Source of the DNA: Sesamum alatum
Taxonomy: Eukaryota > Streptophyta > Magnoliopsida > Lamiales > Pedaliaceae
Direction: 5' to 3'
NCBI GenBank assembly: GCA_034509735.1
Contig: JACGWO010000005.1
Coordinates: 38,346,479-38,410,478, forward strand
Length of the DNA: 64,000 nt
Part shown: piece after piece, positions 9,172 through 20,497 of the stretch
Position numbering within the stretch: position 1 is the stretch's first letter
How the letters are laid out: each line of letters opens with the position of its first letter
The notes under the pieces: generated by a model
What the model saw: only the letters and a program-made list of their open reading frames with translations
What the model was told of the DNA's origin: nothing
Databases searched by the model: none
Program-made: the position numbers and the translations under genes

Positions 9172-10908
9172 ATGCCTTTCTTCGAACAGAACAAGCTGAC
9201 AAGCTCAACCTCCTTCGACGAACGAAAATGGGTCGCCGAGATTCGTAAAACCCTAGACGAAGAGATAGAGGAGGAGACTGATCAAATCCCCGTCACCATC
9301 TTCGCTGTTCCCAAAACCCTATTCATCAGTGACCCCGATTCTTACACCCCGCAGGAAGTTGCCATCGGCCCGTATCACCATTTGCGGGCCGAGCTCTACG
9401 ACATGGAGACATACAAAGTTGCTGCTGCTAAAAGAAATCAGGGAGAGCTCAAGAACCTCAAGCTCCAACACATCGTTGCTCATCTGAGCAAACTGGAGCT
9501 GAAGATTCGGGCCTGCTATCATAGGCCCTTAAGCTTTGGCAGCGAAGCTTTGGCCTGGATGATGGCCGTCGATGTCTCTTTCTTGTTCGAGTTTTTCGAA
9601 GTTTGTGGTGTCAGAAAAGGTAAGGTTCTAACAAAAGTCCCGTCAAGATTGGCTCATTTGATCAGTTTGTCTGGACGTAACACTACCCATAATGCCATTC
9701 TTAGAGATATCATGATGCTCGAGAATCAAATTCCATTGTTTGCGATCAAAATGCTGTTGAAGTTTCAGTTTTCATCTGATCCAGATGAAGTCCTGCTTGA
9801 TATGTTGATGGAGCTCAGTAAAGAGGTCTCCCCATTCAAGATGGCGGAGGCCGCCTGGAGGAAGATTGACGTGAACGATTGCGCTCATTTATTAGACTTC
9901 TTGTACCGTTTCATCGTGTCGCGGCCGCCGATGAAATCAGATGTACTGCCGGCATCTGATGCTACAAATATCGACCTACTTGACGAGGAAGAAGGTGGAG
10001 ATCAGAAGGAAGATCATGAGAAGAGCAAGACTCCATTTTCGGAGCCAAGTCACTTGCGGCAGCTTCTTCACGAGCTATGGCGAATCCTGTCTAGATTGAG
10101 TGTAAGGCCCATGAGATTGCTCAAGAGGATTATCTTCTCTGGACCCGTCAAAGTGTTTGTGAAATTGCCATGGACAATTCTTTCCAAAATCCCCGTGATA
10201 AAATTGTTGAAAGATCCCGCCGAACGCATGCTCACCTTCTTGCAACACGGCAAGGAGAAAAACGAATCGAGCTCGAGTAATAGCACCACGAACAAGCTTC
10301 CACTGCTAGAAGAGATCAAAATCCCTTCAGTCACTCAGCTTTCTCAAGTCGGGGTGCAGTTTGTGCCTATTCATGAAGGGATCACGAGCATCAAATTCGA
10401 CGTGAAAACTCTAACGTTTTACATCCCCATCATCGACCTAGACGTGAACTCTGAGGTTGTCTTGAGAAACTTGGTCGCGTACGAGGCTTGCAGCGCTTCG
10501 GGCCCGTTGGTTCTAACCCGATACGTAGAGTTGATGAACGGAATCATCGACACGGATTCGGACGCAAGGTTTCTGTGTGGGAGAGAGATAATCATCAACC
10601 ATCTGAAGAGTGAGAAGGAGGTGGTGGAGCTGTGGAACGGCATGAGCAAGTCGATTAGATTGACGAAGGTGCCCCCATTGGATGACCTGATTGGAGAAGT
10701 GAACAAGTATTACAAAGGGAGATGGAAGGTTAAATTGGGGAGATTCATGAAGAAATATGTGTTTGCTTCTTGGAGGATTCTGACGTTTCTTGCTACTGTT
10801 CTGCTCTTGATGCTCATGAGTTTACAGGCATTTTGCCAGGTTTATAACTGCACTCGCCTTTTTCGTATCAAAGCCCTTGAACCGTCTTCACTCCGCAGTA
10901 GATTGTGA
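9172..10908 (+). CDS. UPF0481/DUF247 membrane-anchored protein (copy 2)
   Basis: Single-exon gene of 578 residues from the ATG giving MPFFEQNKLTSS. The frame is open back to 8989, but those 61 codons lie in a MITE plus leader, and the shorter start matches copy 1 in length and N-terminal pattern. It has the same DUF247 landmarks as copy 1: VTIFAVPKTLFIS, VAIGPYHHLRAELYDMETYK, MLENQIPLFAIK, HLLDFLYRF, IPSVTQLSQVGVQFVPIHE, and a C-terminal hydrophobic helix ILTFLATVLLLMLMSLQAFC. The spacer of about 130 residues after HLLDF is the most diverged part, while the C-terminal third is nearly collinear with copy 1. The gene is a tandem duplicate 4.2 kb downstream on the same strand. No disabling mutation is seen, so both copies look functional. 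The molecular role is unknown. Confidence 0.93.
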   Translation: MPFFEQNKLTSSTSFDERKWVAEIRKTLDEEIEEETDQIPVTIFAVPKTLFISDPDSYTPQEVAIGPYHHLRAELYDMETYKVAAAKRNQGELKNLKLQHIVAHLSKLELKIRACYHRPLSFGSEALAWMMAVDVSFLFEFFEVCGVRKGKVLTKVPSRLAHLISLSGRNTTHNAILRDIMMLENQIPLFAIKMLLKFQFSSDPDEVLLDMLMELSKEVSPFKMAEAAWRKIDVNDCAHLLDFLYRFIVSRPPMKSDVLPASDATNIDLLDEEEGGDQKEDHEKSKTPFSEPSHLRQLLHELWRILSRLSVRPMRLLKRIIFSGPVKVFVKLPWTILSKIPVIKLLKDPAERMLTFLQHGKEKNESSSSNSTTNKLPLLEEIKIPSVTQLSQVGVQFVPIHEGITSIKFDVKTLTFYIPIIDLDVNSEVVLRNLVAYEACSASGPLVLTRYVELMNGIIDTDSDARFLCGREIIINHLKSEKEVVELWNGMSKSIRLTKVPPLDDLIGEVNKYYKGRWKVKLGRFMKKYVFASWRILTFLATVLLLMLMSLQAFCQVYNCTRLFRIKALEPSSLRSRL

Positions 10909-11149
10909 TTGGATTTTCTGTTACTAATCGTATTTTATTTACCACTGTATTCTATACATATGATCACATATATAAAGATGACATTATGTATTTTATATAA
11001 GAAAAAATTTGATACACGCGACGTGTGTATGTTAAGTGGTGCAGTAGTTGAAATACGATTTGTAACAGAGAATCCAATATGCTCTTTGCGACCTCTCTCA
11101 TGGTTTCTTGAAGAAAAGTAGGGGAATATAGTACAATTAGGTGATTGAA

Positions 11150-11316
11150 ATTCTAATCCATATCGGGTTTGGTTGGAGTTGAACTAATTATATAGCAAGT
11201 ACAACACACTTGTCGTGTATAATTCCAAAAAAGTGATCTATTGCATGACAAGTGTATCACACTTGTCGTGTGATTGATTGGATTCAACCAAACCTAATTT
11301 GATAAGAATTTTCCTT
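11150..11316. mobile_element. Small MITE, same family as 8933-9086
   Basis: The inverted ends are gggtttggttggagttgaac on the left and, complemented, AGGTTTGGTTGAATCCAATC on the right. The centre repeats the 'acacttgtcgtgt' / 'acaagtgtatcac' phrase in both orientations. It lies 240 bp downstream of DUF247 copy 2, while a relative lies just upstream of that gene, so the gene is bracketed by two copies. Confidence 0.55.
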
Positions 11317-11954
11317 AAGTGTGATACTGTAATGCAATTAATATCTTCTGCTTTTGAGATGGAATAAATTGTAGGGAAAATTGTAAATTAAGCGTAACAA
11401 AAATTGGGAGGATTTAAAAACAAAAGTCAAAAGCAAAAGAATATTGATGTTGGAATGTTTGGAAAAATAACAAAATTTACAATTTTACTAATAAACTGCA
11501 GAAGTTGATAGGGATATACCAATAATTTTTGGTTTATATCAATATAATTTAAGTATTTCGAAAGTAGCAATTGTAAAACTTGATCCTTAATAATATCAAC
11601 TAACAAGGAATTAACGATAGCAAACAACTATATATTCGAGTGATAGATCAATAATAAACAAATATAAAAGTGAGAAAAAATACACGTACTCCTGATGATA
11701 TTCTTACACATTAACTTCAATCACCAGATTGTCCTATTACCTCTTCCATGCATTCATCGGTATGGATTTTTTATCGTATTTTCAAGTTATATATTGATGT
11801 CACATTAATAAGTGATTGACATATATTTTTATTTAAATTGAAACTACAATTAAATTATATTATAATTTAAGAATGGAGGTACATACAATACACAAAAACG
11901 TGACATCAGTTTGTAACACGAATATGTTGTAGAATTGTGTAACACAAAAGAAGT

Positions 11955-12395
11955 TTTAAAATTACACTTATACCCCTTCCAAAAATATATCATTTACGCC
12001 TGACCCCTTTCGTAAGAATTTGGACGAAAAATACTGACGTTGGCAAAAATAAATTATATAAAAAAATTTCGATTTCCCCTCATTTAGCATTCCACGTAAT
12101 AATTTTGTACTTATAAGAGAGAAATTTAATAATGTTAACCTCATTCCATATATGTGCATTACGTTTATCATCTTATTATAAGTACAAACATATACATGAG
12201 CATGTTGAATGATGGGCAAAATTGAAAATTTATGTAATTTTTTTGACTGACGTAAACGTTTTCCGTCTAAACTCTAACGAAAGGGGGTCATGTGTAAATA
12301 GAGATTTTACTAAAGGGTGTAAGTGTAATTCTAAAATTTTTATGAAAAAGTGTAATTTTCCATTTTTAGAGGGGATCTAAATGTAATTAACCCTT
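11955..12395. mobile_element. Inverted-repeat element (MITE-like)
   Basis: The left side reads aaaattacacttatacccct and then cctgaccccttt. The right side carries the complement (aaagggggtcatgtgtaaat, then gggtgtaagtgtaattctaa). The terminal arms are separated by an unrelated AT-rich middle. The exact ends and target duplication could not be fixed. Confidence 0.45.
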
Positions 12396-12399
12396 ATAT

Positions 12400-12730
12400 A
12401 TTGCATAAACTTAATATTTTTATAAATTAAAATAATAGAAATACTTTATAGACGTTTTAATGTTTTATAAGTAACAAGTAGTATAATTTTTTTAATATTT
12501 TAATGCCTAAAATATGCACATTTATTTATAAAAATTAATATATAGTCTTTCAATAATATTATTATCTCATATTTAAAAAATTATTATAAAAATATGATGT
12601 TTGTAATATTTGAAAATTCTTAACAGGGTCTACGGAACCTAACTTGATGGGTCCTGAGTTCAGGTCAGAAATTTCTTTGGCAGGGTCGAACTCGAATTTT
12701 GACAAATTAACCCCGTTGCCATCTGTATTA
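12400..12730. mobile_element. Right end of hAT-like element
   Basis: The segment parallels 50515-50768: an 'ataatattattat(c/a)tcatatt' stretch, then 'ggtctacggaacc', 'cgaattttgacaaa' and a terminal ccccgttgccatc. Read on the minus strand this begins GATGGCAACGGGG, a common terminal type of plant hAT elements. The left end was not found. Confidence 0.35.
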
Positions 12731-13139
12731 TTAATTATAGAACCTCAATTTTATCAATTAAACTAAATTTTATTAGTTATGACGGCCTTGGTTTTTAAAA
12801 ACCCAAAAAATAACGTAAAAGAATGTTAATTTTATAAAAGAAATTCAGAAATCCACGTTTTTCCGCAATTAAGCAACATGAAATTTGTTTTAATGAGCAA
12901 TCATTACGAAAACGCGTGAGCAACTCTATCTATCTAACCTTCCTATCTTCTTCATTAAGTTTAACAATTTATTTTAATCAACATTTATTTGAAAATAGAA
13001 GAAAAAAAGATTCCACTGAAAATATTATCGAATAGGTGTTGTTTGACTCATTCTTATTTCTAAATTTTCAATATTTTTAATTGAAGTTAATACATATATA
13101 TATATATATATATGTTGCCTTCCGTAGTTTTCAACTCAA

Positions 13140-13383
13140 AAATAACTAAGTAAAATATTTGTTTGACTTGTAAATAAGTGACTAATAAGTTAATTGGTGA
13201 TAAATATAATTTTTCATTCAATTTTTTTGCTAATATCAACATATTTCATAAATTTTGATTAAAAATTTAATTTATTTGTTGGACGAAAACAAATATCAAT
13301 GATATATTAAATGTAATTTTTCAAACTACGAGGGATTTATATGTAATTTCACCAAAACTCATGAAGGAAAAGTGTAATATTCC
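13140..13383 (+). mobile_element. One-armed MITE copy next to a complete one
   Basis: It matches the right arm of 13393-13902 ('taagtgactaataagttaat', 'ttgctaatatcaacatattt', 'tgttggacgaaaacaaatat', 'gtgtaatattcc'). It ends within a few bases of the left target duplication of the complete copy, so the two relatives lie back to back. Confidence 0.45.
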
Positions 13384-13392
13384 TTTTTAAAT

Positions 13393-13902
13393 GGGATAAT
13401 GACACCGCCCTCTTATGACGTTTGATGCAATTACACTCTTTGTAGTTTGAAAAATTACATCTAATACCTTTAATATTTGCTTCTGTCTAACAAATAAGTT
13501 CTCCCATTTGTCAAAATTCACCGAATTTGTGGATATTAACAAAAAATTGAATAAAAATCGATTTACCCTCGATTGACTTATTACTAATTCATTACAAGCA
13601 AAACAAATCTTTTCTGACTAAACCAATCTTATAAGAGAGAAGATATACTTCCTCACATGCATTAACGCGTGAAGATATGTAAGGATATCTGATCATAAAA
13701 ATATTCTTTTAATCTGCAATAAACCAATTGGCGGTAAAAATGAATATTCATCCAAATTTTTTGTTCATATCCGCAAATTCTGTGAAATTTTACTAACATT
13801 GGAACTTATTTGTTAGACGAAGCAAACATTCAAAATACTATATATAATTTTTTAAATTACAAGAAATTTACATGTAATTACACCAACTTTTAAAAAAATC
13901 CC
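13393..13902. mobile_element. Complete inverted-repeat MITE, about 510 bp
   Basis: The left arm starts GGGATAATGACACCGCCCTC and the right arm ends with caccaacttttaaaaaaatccc. The two arms are complementary over roughly 200 bp around a centre near 13640-13680 containing acatgcattaacgcgtgaag. The flanking 9-mers tttttaaat and ttcttaaaa agree at seven of nine positions. Shortened relatives occur at 5097, 13140, 15690 (intron 2 of the membrane-protein gene) and perhaps 30690-30840. Confidence 0.55.
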
Positions 13903-14338
13903 TTCTTAAAAGGGTAAAAAAAAAAGGCATCTAACGTCCCTTTGGTTTTTGTTGTGTTATTAACTAGGGGAATATAAAATATGAGATGAAGTCGAAATAG
14001 AGATCCAATATCATAAAACGTCCAAAGGGAAAAACAAGAAACCTAGTTCAACTGAAACCTATTCTTCTGCCATTAGTCACTACCTGAGTGATAACAGTGG
14101 AGATTGTTCTTCAGACAGACCACCTATGTAGCCGTTACACGTAACTTCAAATCAAAGGTCAAATGAGAATATCACTACCTCATCAACTATGCTTAATCAC
14201 TTGGACAAGAAAAACAAATCTTCCAAGTGCAAAAAAAAAAATACTATAATCTATGGCTTAGCCCCACAACCCAAAACGCGGCATCCACACAGATTTTCAC
14301 CGCCTAATCCCCACGTTTGTTTTCGTCCGCTCTTACAC

Positions 14339-14345
14339 TATAAAA
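14339..14345 (+). promoter_or_regulatory. TATA box of the membrane-protein gene
   Basis: TATAAAA lies 185 bp upstream of the ATG at 14530, implying a leader of about 155 nt. Surrounding DNA is richer in C than the intergenic background, as expected for a plant core promoter and 5' UTR. Confidence 0.5.
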
Positions 14346-14529
14346 CATCTCTATACTATACACACGTTTCTGTCTCTGTACACTCTCAAGAAACAGTAAA
14401 CGATTCCAAATATCAGCCTGCCCAGTATCCACCAATCAGCGTCGGAGCTTCCAAAAGTCGGAATATTTACATATATTTGAGGCCCAGAAGCTTAGCTCAC
14501 GTTTTCCGGTGACGGGCTTGAGAGAGAAG

Positions 14530-17500
14530 ATGATGTTTTGTGTCAAGATTAAACCCTCTTCGTTTCTGATTCTGACAACGTTAATTCTCGTGCTTTTCTG
14601 GTTCTTTTCATCACCAGGTGGGTTTTCTGTAGTTGATGTCAATTGGGTGTTTTTTTTCTTTGGTTTTGTTTCAATGTGCGTTAATTCTTGTCGGAAAGTG
14701 AGTTTCTTTGGTCTTTCCCCTCCTTGTAGGAGCGGCGGATGCGGCTGAAGACGGCGTCGTTTCGTGGGGAAGTCAGAGGTCTGTTCTTGAAGGAAGCAAC
14801 GGCGGGAATTCAACGTCTTTGGTGCTGGCTAAGGAGAGAACGCGTAGGAAAGATCCACTTGAGGATCTCAAGTATTATACAGGGGGATGGAATATCAGCA
14901 ATGAACATTACATTGCTGTAAGAATTTCTTGGATTATTTGTTTTTTCTCCTTGAAATTTATTTTTTTCATGTAAGAAGTCAAATACTTTAATATTGCTGG
15001 ACAACTGTGTTGGATTATTTTTTATAATTCTTGCCTGGTAGTGCTGCTGTAGTTGCAATTTTGAAACTTTTAATTAATTTGGATGAATGTGAGAGTGTTT
15101 TTCTGTGTTTTGATCTGAGTCAGAAGTTTAAGACAAGATTTTAAGGTTCTATGTTTAAGATTTTTGGTCAAAACAAAGTTGTAGGCATGTTTGTTTGTGA
15201 TGTTCATAATTTTGAATGATAGATAGGTTTGTAGCTCTTTTTATAAGTGTGATCACATGTGTTCTGTTCACATGTAGCATTGGTTGGAGTTGACCAGTGT
15301 GCTTTGTTATCACCTTAAACTTTTGCGGATTTCGTGGGGTTCGAATGTTTTGGTTGTCTTCCCACAATTTGATGTCTATTTACTTAATCCAAAACATGGG
15401 AATCTTATTGTAAGGATCACTTTTCAAATTGATTGTACTTTTGTGTTATTACAAGGAAATTAACATTCGAAAAACAATTCAATTTTATCAAAATAAGAAG
15501 ATGTAAAATGTTGACAACTTGTATAGAAATATCAGTTTGCGAAAGCGGGATGACGAGATTCTTCATGATATAGAGGCAATACTTTGTTGTGGAAAATGCT
15601 AAGATGTGTTCATATGAAATCCCATGAAGGAGATTAGATTCTTTGTTTCCTGGTTTTGGAATAAACCAACATTTGATTGTGGAAAAAATACCCTTATACA
15701 TCTTCACGCGCTAATGCATGTGAGGAGGTGTATCTTTACCCTTATAAGGATAGTTTGGTCAGAAAAGATTAGTTTGACCTTCAGTAAGTCAGTAATAACT
15801 CAATAGGGTAAATATGGATTTTCATTCAATTTTTTCGCTAATATCAACAAATTGGGTGAATTTTCACTAACGAAGGGATCTATTTGTTAGATGTAAACAA
15901 ACATATGGGGTACTAGACGTAATTTCCCAAACCATAGGGGGTCCAGGTGTAATTGCACCGAACCTTAGGGGAGGGTGGTGTAATCATCCCTTCTTCTTAT
16001 AATACTTTTAACCATTTAAAATGAGTATAAGCATCTTCAAAAGGGGTATTTGTTGTAATTGTCGTCTGTATTTTCCGAATTTTTGCTTTATGACTCTCTA
16101 AAATTTTGTTCGATGTGCAGTCTGTGCTTTACACTGGCTCTACTCTTTTCCTCGTTGCTGCATTCTGGTTTGTCGGATTTGGAATTTTCTTGCTGCTGGT
16201 CTGTATGTACGTTTGCTGCTGCCGTCGTCGGCATTATGGCTATTCTCGATTTGCCTATGCACTATCTCTTATTTTGCTCACGCTATTTACTATTGCTGCA
16301 ATGTAAGCCTCTTCGTTTCTGTTCTCTTTTCTCATAATGCTGGATTCGCTATGTTCAACCTCTCATCGGTATTTTGCTTCATGCATCGTCAGAATTGGCG
16401 CTGCGATTCTTTATGCGGGACAAGAGAAGTTTCATGATAGCACTACAAGTACGTTAGACTATGTTGTGGGACAAGCGGATTCCACCGTCAGCAATCTCAA
16501 AAATGTGTCGAGTTATCTTACTGCTGCTAAGAAAGTTGGAGTAGATCAAGTTTTTCTTCCTCAAGATGTGCAGAACAGCATCGACAAGGTTAACTCCATG
16601 ATTATCTCTGCTTCTGACACTCTTGAAAGTGCGACCAATGATAATAAAGACGACATATTCCGCTATTTGGATGCTGTGTGAGTATTCTGAACTTAGCTGT
16701 TTATTCAGTTTGTTATGAGTTACTAAGCGTATTATTATACCATTCAGGAGGCTAATTCTCATTATAGTCGCGGCTGTGATGCTTGCCCTGGCTTTCCTCG
16801 GTTTCTGTAAGCCTACTGATCAAATTTTTTACTCAACATTATTATAAGGGATTGTTACATTTACATCTCCTGATCTATGGTCTGTTTACATAAACCATCC
16901 TTGCCTTTTAGATAATTACAGAACCACCCAAAACAGGGTAGTTTGTAATGTTGACGTTTCTGGTAGGTGTATGTGCAATTATCCAAAATGTAAGAGTAGT
17001 TTGTATAAACAGACCATAGGTTAGGGGTGTAATAACTATCCCTTATTATAAAGTAACAAGTTAGTGAATGTTGATTTGCTGATTTTGTAAATTTGGTGCA
17101 GTGTTATCTATTTCTGGCCTGCAGTGTGTCGTGTACATGTGAGTGCGATATAAGGACATATAACATTTTACGTCGTTCTTCTCATTGTTAGTTCACTTTC
17201 CTTTGCAAACAACTTTATTCCGTTTACATGATGTAAATCTTGCTGAAAATTATGCAGATTGGTCGTCATTGGGTGGCTTCTCGTTGCAATCACTTTCATT
17301 TTATGCGGTGTATTCCTCGTGCTCCACAAGTAAGTACGACATAAATTTGGATTAGGATAATGCTCGATTATGTTTGGAGGCTGCAATAGTTTTTGCCGAT
17401 TGATATGCTAATTTTGCGTATTCATTTTGTGCAAGTGTGATGGGAGATACGTGTGTGGCAATGAACGACTGGGTTAATAACCCGACGGCTCATACAGCAT

Positions 17501-18421
17501 TAGACGACATTATCCCCTGTGTTGATCCTGCTACCGCTCAAGAAGCACTCTCCCAGAGTGAAGAAGTCACCTTCCAAATGGTTCGGCTTGTAAACGGGAT
17601 CATTGCCAACATATCAAATGCTAACCTACCTCGAAATGCTCGACCTTTATACTACAATCAATCCGGTCCATTGGTGCCTCTCCTCTGCAATCCGTATAAT
17701 CCCGACAAGACGGATCGAACATGTGCAACCGGTGAAGTTGACTTAACCAATGCAACACAGGTAAATGGCTTAAGTACTCCTATGTTAAAGGAAAGAATTT
17801 GCAAAACTCTTGGTACACTTAGAATCTTAGGTTGTGTTTGGATCGATGGATTTGATGTTGGGAATTTCAAATCCATAGTAATAAATTCATCGATCCTTTT
17901 GGATGCTTTCACTTTTACAATGGATTGAATCATTCGTGCGTTCATATTCCACCTTGTACTGAGTTGTTTAAAATCCTTGCTTCAAATCCTTTCCTTCATA
18001 CCGGATGCCCACTGGCTTGTTATCGAAGTTAAATGACTATTCAATGCAGGTTTGGAGGAGCTACGAGTGCCAAGTCTCCAGCAGCAACGTCTGCACCACC
18101 GTGGGCCGTTTAACACCAAGCATGTACGATCAAATGAGTGGAGCTGTCAATGTGAGCTATGGTTTGTACCACTACGGCCCGTTCCTCACCGACCTAGTTG
18201 ACTGCACGTTCGTTCGAGAAACCTTCACTACAATACACAACAGTCACTGCCCAGACCTGAGACGTTACAGCCGGTGGGTTTACATTGGTCTCGCCATGGT
18301 TTCAGCTGCAGTTCTGCTTTCCCTGATTCTGTGGGTGCTGTACGCACGTGAGAGGCGTCACAGGAAGTACACCAAGCTTGTTGACGCCACCTCAGCTCAA
18401 ACCTCTTTCGAAAGTAAATGA
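14530..18421 (+). CDS. Plant multi-pass membrane protein (At2g12400-like), nine exons
   Basis: The model was assembled from GT-AG borders with consistent phase. Exons: 14530-14617, 14730-14917, 16121-16302, 16393-16677, 16748-16806, 17102-17138, 17258-17329, 17436-17760 and 18050-18421, totalling 1608 nt or 535 residues. Residues 1-29 are a signal-like hydrophobic N-terminus, followed by RTRRKDPLEDLKYYTGGWNIS, a hallmark of this plant family. Hydrophobic helices are at about 96-122, 138-160, 249-268, 281-303 and 488-511, with CCCRRRHYGYSR on the loop after the first. The segment 161-247 is polar and probably coiled. Residues 304-487 form a loop with many conserved-looking Cys and NxS/T sites. 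The fold and family resemble Arabidopsis At2g12400/At2g25270 from memory; function is not established. Introns 2 and 5 carry MITEs. The ATG at 14530 is the first in the open frame, because the frame's earlier start is GTG. Confidence 0.88.
15690..15990 (+). mobile_element. One-armed MITE copy in intron 2
   Basis: It carries the centre and right arm of the 13393-13902 family: ttcacgcgctaatgcatgtg, taatatcaacaaattgggtg, 'ttgttagatgtaaacaaaca' and terminal 'gtgtaatcatccc'. The left arm is not visible. It explains part of the unusual 1.2-kb length of intron 2 (14918-16120); the other introns are 69-295 bp. It ends about 130 bp before the exon 3 acceptor. Confidence 0.5.
16848..17042. mobile_element. 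195-bp Mutator-like MITE in intron 5, perfect 9-bp duplication
   Basis: The terminal inverted repeats are GGGATTGTTACATTTACATC and, complemented from the right, GGGATAGTTATTACACCCCT, with 'gatctatggtctgttta' / 'taaacagaccatagg' just inside. The 9-mer ttattataa flanks both sides (16839-16847 and 17043-17051). It starts 41 bp after the exon 5 donor and ends 59 bp before exon 6. Relatives are at 36243, 54879, 56644 and 59050. Confidence 0.75.
17815..17945. repeat. Possible hAT-type MITE fragment in intron 8
   Basis: The phrase ttaggttgtgtttggatcga, followed by 'atttgatgttgggaatttcaaatcc', matches a repeated type seen again at about 32593-32640 (cgttgtgtttggattgatgt). The right border may be near 'ggattgaatc'. 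The splice sites of intron 8 (17761 and 18049) are intact. Boundaries are uncertain. Confidence 0.35.
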
Positions 18422-18825
18422 TGAATTGCAAAGTCCCTTGCTATGTCAAGACGTGAATTCGTTTCTTCTTTTGCACAGGCTTTGGCGTTCGGACTTTGTT
18501 TATGTAGATAATCGAGTAACGTAGCCGATATATACCCGTATCGTTGAGCCTCCGGCCGATCTGCTGACTCTGGAGATGACTTATGTTGTGTTGAGTCGTC
18601 TAGCAATGCTCAAAGAGACTGTTTTCGAGCTTAGTTTTCGACTACTGGGCGTTCTTTCTTGTGTATTTTACTAGTTCCCATCATAGTCCAGGTATTGTCT
18701 TGTTGCTGCTGGAACTGGACCTGATCTTCTCGTTTCAATTTTAAGCACAGATTTTACTTGTCTAATACCAAAAATTGAGATTGCCAAAAGATGGGTAAAT
18801 TACAACTAGTTTCTCATAGTTATTG

Positions 18826-19257
18826 TGGTAAATTACAGTTACCTTCCATGAGATTTAACGTAAGGTAACTGTAATTACAAATACTCTTCTATTTGAAAAA
18901 TTACAAATATTCTCTTGAGGTTTGTAATTTTTAACTATAAGATTTGAAATTGATCATTTTATCCTTGAGTTCTCTATTAAAATTGTAAAGAATCAGTCGA
19001 GATAAATCGCATTATTGCACCACTGTGTAAAAAATTTAAGAAACCTCACTCTGCACATTGTAGTCCAATTTTTTTTTAAGAATTAAATTAAAAAAATTCA
19101 GTATATAAAAGTATTTTGGTCAGTTCATTCATAAAAATGGATGGAAATGAATTATTTGTTAGATAGTTACAAATCTTAGTGAAGTATTTATAATTTTTCA
19201 AACAATGGAGTATTTATAATTATGCCAAACCTCATGAAAGGTAGCTATAATTTACCC
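18826..19257. mobile_element. Mutator-like MITE, about 432 bp
   Basis: The left end reads tggtaaattacagttacctt and the right end ggtagctataatttaccc, which are inverted. Length and ends match the inner element at 36476-36910 (435 bp). Flanking tagttattg and taattataa agree at six of nine positions. A second gggtaaattacaactag phrase just upstream (18793) may be a remnant of another copy. It lies about 400 bp past the stop of the membrane-protein gene. Confidence 0.5.
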
Positions 19258-19654
19258 TAATTATAAATACCCTGTTGTTACTTAGAATATTTCCTGTACC
19301 CTTGATTTTAATGTTCTTCCAAGTTGTAACCATTAGCAAATTCTGATTAGTTTTTGTTAGGTTTTCATCTAGCCCATTTTGTTAGTCTTTATTAGGTTTT
19401 TATTTATTTTTTGTGATACATTGATCGAAATATCCTTGTGATTAGGAAATAATTTTACTTAGTTTTTAGAATTTTTTTTAAAAAAAATTATGTAGAAGGG
19501 CAAGAAGGAAATTTCCTTTCGTTTGATTTTTTTTTACAATTTTTCAATTTTTTTTAGAAAAAGAGCACCATAGAGGAAAAATTGACATTATAGGTCCCCG
19601 ACTCTCTGTACAATGATTATATAATTTCATCAAATATGAGAATAATTTTTTAAG

Positions 19655-19870
19655 GGGTTTAATGCAATTTATCTCCCCTGTGATATTGTAAATGAGCAAA
19701 TTACCCCCATATGAAAAAAAAAAAAAAAAAAAAAGCAATTTACCTCCCTATGCAGGGAGGTAAAGTGCTTCATTTTGAAAAACATCGGGAGATAAATTGC
19801 TTCATTTTAAAAAATACAAGAAGGTAAATTGCTATTTCATAGGGGGTAATCTGCACATTTGCCCATTTTT
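19655..19870. mobile_element. MITE-like palindromic repeat
   Basis: Starts gggtttaatgcaatttatct and contains gcaatttacctccctatgca, followed by the inverted agggaggtaaagtgcttc. Further inverted 'ggtaaattgct' phrases follow, ending near catttgccca. It is related in wording to 24972-25214. The centre contains an A-run. Exact edges are uncertain. Confidence 0.4.
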
Positions 19871-20497
19871 TAAGTAATGAGGGAGCATTTGTAATTATGT
19901 CAAAATTTTAAGGAAAATTGTCCAAAAATTATATAATTTCATCAAACATCATAATATTGATAACTTCTCGAGCAATGAGAATAAATTTATAATTATGTCA
20001 AAATTCAAAAGAAATTATCGTGATTTACCCCAATAAGAATAATATACATACATATATATATATATATATATGTGTGTTTAATACACGAACACACCTAACA
20101 ATCAACAAATAATAACTTTCTTGAAACGGATTACAAACAAAAGCAATTTTGCAATTGGCCAATTACGCTATATTTGTACAGAGAATAAATTGAAAACCAA
20201 GGGATAGAGATCATGCCTAAATAATTTCAATTTATAAGTTGTCAATTTACTGTGAGTTTGACTAAACTTATTTGAAACATCTTATAAAATATTTTAAAAA
20301 TATCAAATTTTAATTTTAAAAATAAAAATTTAAAGTATTTTATTTATATAAATTTGATGTTAAGATTAAAAAGTTTGATGATCTTAAAAAACCATGGGTT
20401 GATTCTTAATTTTTTAAAAAACAAACTAAATAGTTTTATATCTCAAATATCTGTGATATATTTTAAAAACTTTATAAACTAGCGTCAGACGGTAGAC

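Larger units (their letters stand above)
10909..14338. other. Intergenic, repeat-rich, no gene seen
   Basis: Very AT-rich. It contains the MITE of the 8.9-kb family (11150-11316), an inverted-repeat element at about 11955-12395, the right end of an hAT-like element ending near 12730, and the pair of related element copies at 13140-13902. A TA microsatellite lies at about 13096-13113. No coding frame longer than about 85 codons has recognisable content. Confidence 0.6.

Noticed and set aside
14189..14512. 107-codon plus-strand frame before the membrane-protein gene
   Set aside because: It overlaps the core promoter and leader and has no domain; the downstream nine-exon model explains the locus.
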